This document shows positions 58,498-64,000 of a stretch of DNA of 64,000 nucleotides, piece by piece; position 1 is the stretch's first letter; every line of letters begins with the position of its first letter. Under the pieces are notes generated by a model. The model saw only the letters and a list, made by a program, of their open reading frames with translations, did not search any database and had not been told where the DNA came from. The position numbers were made by a program, and so were the translations under genes. Source of the stretch: Lucifuga dentata (Eukaryota > Chordata > Actinopteri > Ophidiiformes > Bythitidae); contig VXCM01000211.1 in the NCBI GenBank assembly GCA_014773175.1, forward strand, positions 124,001 to 188,000. The letters run 5' to 3'.

Positions 58498-61400
58498 CAG
58501 AGGTTTACAGTCAAAACAATGTCTGATTTTTGTATTACTTTATTTTCTGTACTAGTTTTGCTTTATAAGTTTATCAGCACTAAAAATAAGTGAATAGTCT
58601 GGAAACAGAGTTTTGAACTGACAGGATGGAGAGGACCACTGGCGCTGAGGAAAAAACAAAAATCTGCTTAGATGTGAAATTTCTAACTATTAATTATCAT
58701 GTAGCAGTGTTGTATCCCTTTTTGGACTTAACCAGACCTGATATGAACAGTTTTCTTTTTCTTATGATCCAGAATCCAAAATTCTGTGACTTTGTGGACA
58801 AGCAGACTGGATACAAAACCAAATGCATGCTCACGTATCCTCTTGTGGTTGACAAAGAGTGCATTGGAGTTGTCATGGCACTAAACAAAGTTGGGGCTGA
58901 TAATTTCTCTGCAGAGGATGAAGCGGTAAGAACACTACTTCTGCATGTACATTTCAGCCTCTGAGATGACAACATAGTGAATTACAATGAACGAACCCAC
59001 TGACACAAGACGTAGCCACTAAAATATAGGCTAGTCTTCCTCATGTTGCAGGAACTTGATCAACTGCCTTTATTTTTCATTTTAAATCTGCAACTAAATA
59101 CAGGTTATTAATTCTCACTAGTTCAACATTTTTTCCAACTGAAGAGCCCTACAGCTCACCACTAGGGCTCTTCAGTTGGAGCCAATGGAGATGAATAACT
59201 TATTTGAGCTGTTCTGAAGCATTTTCCAAAAAGTTTAGCACTGATTTTTAAGCTAGAAATGGAGGAAATTGATTTTTTTTGTCACACTGAGGGAGAGTTC
59301 TATTGAGAAAGGAATTGAGTGTGAATGAAAAGCAGATTTGTATTAATAACTGATTAATACTGCTCATATCTCTATAAGGTATTATAAAGAGTCTTATTTG
59401 TTACTATATTGGAATATTTTTTAGTTTGCCCAATCTGGTTTTGAAAGGGTTTCTTATTAACAGCAAGGGTCTTGGACGTTTAAAGGTTTTAAAGTCAGAT
59501 CTCAATGCATCATACCTGAGAAAGCCTTGTGACAATAAGATCTTTGAGATCTTTTCATTTTGTTCCAGTAGATTTGAGTATTTTAGTCACATTGCATTGT
59601 TTGCATTTTCATTGCATTTAAATGATCCACATGTGCTACGTCCTTTGTTGTGTGTTGACAAAACATCTCCATTGTGATTGTTTTTGGTTTTTAGCTCTTC
59701 CACAAGTACATGAACTTTGCTCAAGTCATCACCCTGCAGCACTACACAACCTACATGTACAACGTGGAGTCCAGAAGGAGTCAGGTAAACTGTGCTGTCT
59801 TTGTGCAAGAGCATATGTCTGGCTTGGGTATACAGGGGACAGGTGAGAACTCCCCTGTTATCTCTTGGCATTTTTTCCACAATCAGTTCAGGCAACACCA
59901 TTAACTCCCTGAATTCTCTCCTTGTTCTTTGGGTAGGTGCTGCTCTGGTCAGCCAGTAAAGTATTTGAAGAGTTGACAGACATTGAGAGACAGTTCCACA
60001 AAGCGCTCTACACTGTGAGGACCTTTCTGCAGTGCAGTCGATACTCAGTTGGCCTGCTGGACATGACCAAAGAGAAGGTTAGAACGCACAGGCAGGATGA
60101 ATGATGTGGCATTAATGGCTACATGCATAAGTAGCTTTCTGTGAAGTCGTGTGATTCAACTGACGTGGGAAGAGTCTTTCTCATACACCAAATTTGTTTA
60201 ATGGTGATCTTTTGGATGTGAACTTTAGGTTACTAAAGTCTACATTTGCTTTGGTTTGCTTCCTTCTGGTGCCTGCTATTGAGTGGTATTCTGTGCTTCT
60301 GCAGTATTTCTCTGTGCTGTTTTCCTCTAGGAATTCTATGATGAATGGCCAGTGAAACTGGGAGACGTGGAACCCTATAAGGGACCAAAAACGCCAGATG
60401 GCAGGGTAACAATCTTCTGTCACACTTTATGGCACTTAAAATACTTTTCTCTCTCTCTTACTTTATATTGCCTTGTGAGGGTGATACTTTTATCAGTAAT
60501 TGCTAACAGGTCTCTGCTTTTTTACTTAGGAAGTCAATTTTTACAAGATTATTGACTACCTCCTAGAAGACAAAGAAGAAATCAAAGTCATACCGTGAGT
60601 AGAGGTTGTTAGGTGTTTTAAATACATAAATAGCTTGCTCTGTCCAGCTCATATAAGTCTATCTTTCTGTTCTGGTTGTTTCTTTTTTGTATATTTCACT
60701 CTTTTCAGTGATCCACCTGCAGATCACTGGGCCCTAGTTAGTGGACTACCCACCTACGTTGCAGAGAATGGATTTGTAAGTTTGTTATCCCTGTAGCATT
60801 GGGAATATTTGAACTGTTAAAGAATCATAATAAGGAATAATAAAGAAGTAGAAAGACAATAACATTTGAAATTGGTACAAAGACACTGATAATTTCTGAT
60901 TCAGTCATTGATGTCTCTAACAATTTCACATCATTGTCGCACAGTAGACAATAGAATATATCTCTCTTGCCCTTTGTGTAACTAGACAGGGAATCAAAGG
61001 GCTTTTTTTTTAATCTGCAGCATTTCAGTTGTCTGTGTATTTCTACATATGTCCTCAATTTTGGTGCAATAGTATCTGTACTGTGTATTTTACTACTTGA
61101 GTCTATGTGACAGGACATAGACACACTTTCGATAAAAAGCTTTACTATATTAAATCAAGTCAAGATTTCTCACTGAAATTTTCTTAACTGGAAAGTTGAA
61201 AATGAGATGCTTTTTTATGCTGCCTTGTAGAATTACCAAGGAAAATAGAAGTAAATATGCTAAAATAACTATAATTCTATGATAATTCATGACAGACAGG
61301 TAACAAACAGATATAAATCATGCTGATTAGAAAGCAGTTATGAATAAAATGGATACAAAGAGGTTGACTTTTTTTTTTTTTTTAATGCATTGTAGATTTG

Positions 61401-64000
61401 CAACATGATGAACGTGGCTGCAGACGACTATTTCACTTTCCAGGTAAAGAGACTTAATGTCCATTTGTTTCTATCCACATACAGCACAGACACACTTTAT
61501 TAAACACACTGTGCATGGCTGCCATGTTATGCAGAATATTACCCCCTGCACTTACACACACAGTGGACACAGTGGACACAGTTACCTTGTCACATACATT
61601 TTCCAACACGTTGTCCAGTACAAATAACCTCAATCATTCTCGCCTGATAATGAAACCAGTTTGAGATTCATGTTTTATATTACATATTCTAGATGCATAT
61701 ATTAAGAAGAATGAAGCCTTGCTGAGAAATCATTGGATGTGTTAAACATTTGACTTTTAATTGCTTTCAGAAAGAGGCTGTGGACGAGACGGGTTTTGTC
61801 ATCAAAAATGTCTTGTCACTGCCCATTGTCAATAAGAAGGAAGAAGTTGTGGGTGTTGCCACTTTCTTCAACAGGAAAGATGGCAAACCATTTGATGAAC
61901 ATGATGAACAGATCACAGAGGTGAGTCTCATTCTGCATGCCTTTTTATTTCCTGCCACCATTATGTGGTAAAGTGGGACATGGCATTTGCATGTCTCAAG
62001 TGAAGTTATTCTGTGTTTTCACTCATTCATTCACTGCGGATTTTGTAGGCCCTGACACAGTTCCTGGGGTGGTCGGTGCTAAACTGCGACACCTACGACA
62101 AACTGAATCGTATGGAATACAGGAAAGACATCGCCCAGGAGATGCTGATGTACCAAACCAAATGCACCACAAACGAGCTGCAGTCCATTCTGGTCAGTTA
62201 TGCCTGCCTGACCTACCAACATGGCAAAATGGCAAAGGAAACATGACTTTTAAGATAACTTGACTGGTCACTTGATCAAAACAACAGTGACCCATTAAGT
62301 TCCCTTAAAAGTAATGTTTGCTTTGTCATTTTACTATGTTGGTTGGTGAGGATGTCTAACAAAGAGTTGCAATGATCTATTTGGCCACTAATTTTGAAAT
62401 AATACAACAGTTTCCTTGGCAACCATCATAAAGTGACAATATACAAGCTAATTGATAACTTCTGAGCTTGAGACACAATAAAGTGAGCTGTAATATTTTC
62501 ATGGTAGTAATATAATTTCATAGGTAATTTTGCACATCAACGCCATCCAGAGGTCCCCAACTGTCTGTGGGTGTTGTAAAGCTGCAAATTCATGGCTGCC
62601 AGTCATGACTGAGGCTTTAAACATCTTCTCAAACATGAAAAAGACTTAAAAGTTTGCAACAAATATTATATCACCTGTGGATGATTTTTGGACAACCAAG
62701 GAAAAGACTTCTATGGAGCTGGGATAAATCCCTCCCCCAGTGTTGAAAGACATGCATTAAATTTGAGGGAGATTATGTTAATCTTTCAAGGCTAGGCTCA
62801 AAACTTATCAGTCAACCCTTGTGGCAAAAGACTTGGGAAAGCTTTGCTTGAGAAGGCTTTTGTGACTCTGCTTTTCACTGCAATGGGTGAGACCAGATTC
62901 CTGTCTAGGATGTAAAAGCTGTTCTACAATATTTTTGTCTCTTTTATAACCAGAACACCAAAGAGAAGTTTGATGCCGAGCCTGAGGACTGCGACCAGAA
63001 AGAGATGTACAAACTGCTGGTATGTTTCCCTAAATCCTTCAGGGCAAAAAAATTTTTTTGGCTGACATATATGATGATTATGAGCAGCTGTGCTCAGAAC
63101 TCAAAATAAGTATGGTTCCATTTCATATCTTGAACCCATCACTTAATAAAAATGACATTTCTCTAAGTCATCATTTGCGCTTTTGGACTATTGAATTTTT
63201 TTTTTCTATCCCTAATGGAATACAAGCATTTGAGTCCCGCACGGACTGTGTTGTTCTTGTTTCTGTGCAGAGAGCGACCTGCCCAAAAGCTGACAACGTC
63301 AATGGAGAAAATCTATACCACTTCTCCTTCAGTGATTTCCCTGTGTCAGAGTTCGACCTCATCAAGGCCGGCATTCGCATATTCTTTGAGCTTGGAGTTG
63401 TTGAAAAGTTTAAAGTTCCAGCAGAGGTGAGTCAATCATTCAGCCAGTCAACCAGTCAGTTATTTGGTCAATCGATGATTCTCCTGAGGCTGTTTTTCAG
63501 GATCTTCCTTATTTTCGGCAAATGTCCGAGGTGATGGACGTGCCACTACAGTACATTTTCTTATGTTTGTGTGTAAACTCCATGATAATCCTCGCAGTGA
63601 GGAATTTGAGCATTATCACACCTTTAAGTTAGCTGACATTCAGGATATTTGATATTACAGTGTCAGGGTCTTCATCTCTTCCAGCAGGCCTTGATTGTTG
63701 GATTTGGACATGGAGAGGACTGTGGTATGAAAGTTAATGGCATCCTAACGATCCTAACAGCTCATAAAGCTAATTTTTTCCTTTTATTTTTCAAATAAAA
63801 ACCAATGAATTTATCAGCATTTTAAATATTAAAATGGGCAAAATGGGATTTTAACAAATCAATAATTTAAAAATCCCAGTAAAAATCCGAAATGAATATC
63901 TAACTTTGAGCAATTTAAGCTGATCTGCAGTATAATCAGCATTTCATTTGCATTTGGCCCATTTTTTCCTTTTCAGCTTCTTTTACCAAAAGTGAATGTT
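57525..64000 (+). CDS. pde6c: Cone cGMP phosphodiesterase alpha' (PDE6C), 5' part
   Basis: PDE6C hydrolyses cGMP in cone outer segments when activated by transducin. Exons visible: 57525-57992, 58773-58925, 59695-59784, 59937-60077, 60331-60405, 60530-60594, 60709-60775, 61396-61443, 61771-61920, 62049-62192, 62954-63019, 63271-63426; all phases join and give 541 codons. The N-terminus [17 protein letters not shown] is close to the cone subunit. GAF-A (about residues 70-225) binds cGMP and shows N194-K195...F201...D205-E206. GAF-B (about 255-435) shows N403...F410...D414-E415. Conserved blocks include [30 protein letters not shown] and [10 protein letters not shown]. Exon 63271-63426 ends at [10 protein letters not shown], just before the HD-type catalytic domain, which with the prenylated C-terminus lies off the right edge. 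Cone rather than rod identity (PDE6A/B) rests on sequence and on linkage to rbp4. Confidence 0.93.
58045..58080. repeat. (AAT)12 microsatellite in pde6c intron 1
   Basis: Twelve perfect AAT units just after exon 1. Confidence 0.95.
59134..59180. repeat. Perfect 18-bp hairpin in pde6c intron 2
   Basis: The arm TCCAACTGAAGAGCCCTA (59134-59151) is separated by an 11-base loop from its exact complement TAGGGCTCTTCAGTTGGA (59163-59180). It is too short for an ordinary microRNA precursor and lies mid-intron. Confidence 0.9.
63427..64000 (+). other. pde6c intron running off the right edge
   Basis: It opens with the donor GAG|GTGAGT after exon 63271-63426. The next expected exon (start of the catalytic domain) is not seen before 64000. 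The other pde6c introns hold only simple repeats: a poly-T run at about 58467-58495 and ACAC-rich sequence near 61550. Confidence 0.7.

Noticed and set aside
59134..59180. MicroRNA gene in pde6c intron 2
   Set aside because: The stem is 18 bp, too short for a Drosha substrate, and perfect pairing does not continue beyond it.

Overview
This is a piece of vertebrate nuclear genome, almost certainly from a teleost fish. It has low gene density and AT-rich, intron-rich sequence, with many decayed DNA transposons of types common in fish. The three recognisable genes are fish-like versions of a block known on human chromosome 10 (CEP55, RBP4, PDE6C in that order). The species cannot be told from the sequence alone.

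Layout. Positions 1-5727 hold the last two coding exons of a + strand gene that I do not recognise; the rest lies off the left edge. About 6.2-39.3 kb is a 33 kb gene-poor stretch made largely of mobile elements and simple repeats. Several of these elements can be delimited to the base by terminal inverted repeats and target-site duplications: a nested pair near 2-3 kb, a Harbinger-type MITE at 8952-9477, a hAT element at 10387-11594, a four-member TTAA-flanked MITE family, a Harbinger-type element carrying a MADF-domain remnant at 26442-27133, and a hAT element at 32619-33946 inserted into a minisatellite. At 39.4-50.8 kb lies complete cep55 (+ strand; 11 coding exons after a non-coding first exon; 506 aa as modelled). 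At 51.7-54.2 kb lies complete rbp4 (- strand; 5 coding exons; 191 aa as modelled). From 57.5 kb to the right edge lies the 5' part of pde6c (+ strand; 11 coding exons, 541 codons). It covers both GAF domains and stops before the catalytic domain.

How the genes relate. The mid-body/ESCRT gene cep55 and the retinol carrier gene rbp4 are convergent; rbp4 and the cone phosphodiesterase gene pde6c are head to head. Cep55 serves cytokinesis. Rbp4 (blood retinol carrier) and Pde6c (cone phototransduction) both bear on vision, but the linkage is simply conserved vertebrate synteny. In mammals FFAR4 lies between CEP55 and RBP4. Here the gap is about 0.9 kb between the two poly(A) signals and contains no GPCR exon.

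All exon models were made by reading splice sites and checking that phases join and total lengths divide by three. No transcript or database search was available. I found no convincing novel system. The most useful leads are the unidentified 5' gene, the tiny rbp4 terminal exon, the ambiguous cep55 exon-7 donor, the transposon family with long inverted ends, and two perfect intronic hairpins.
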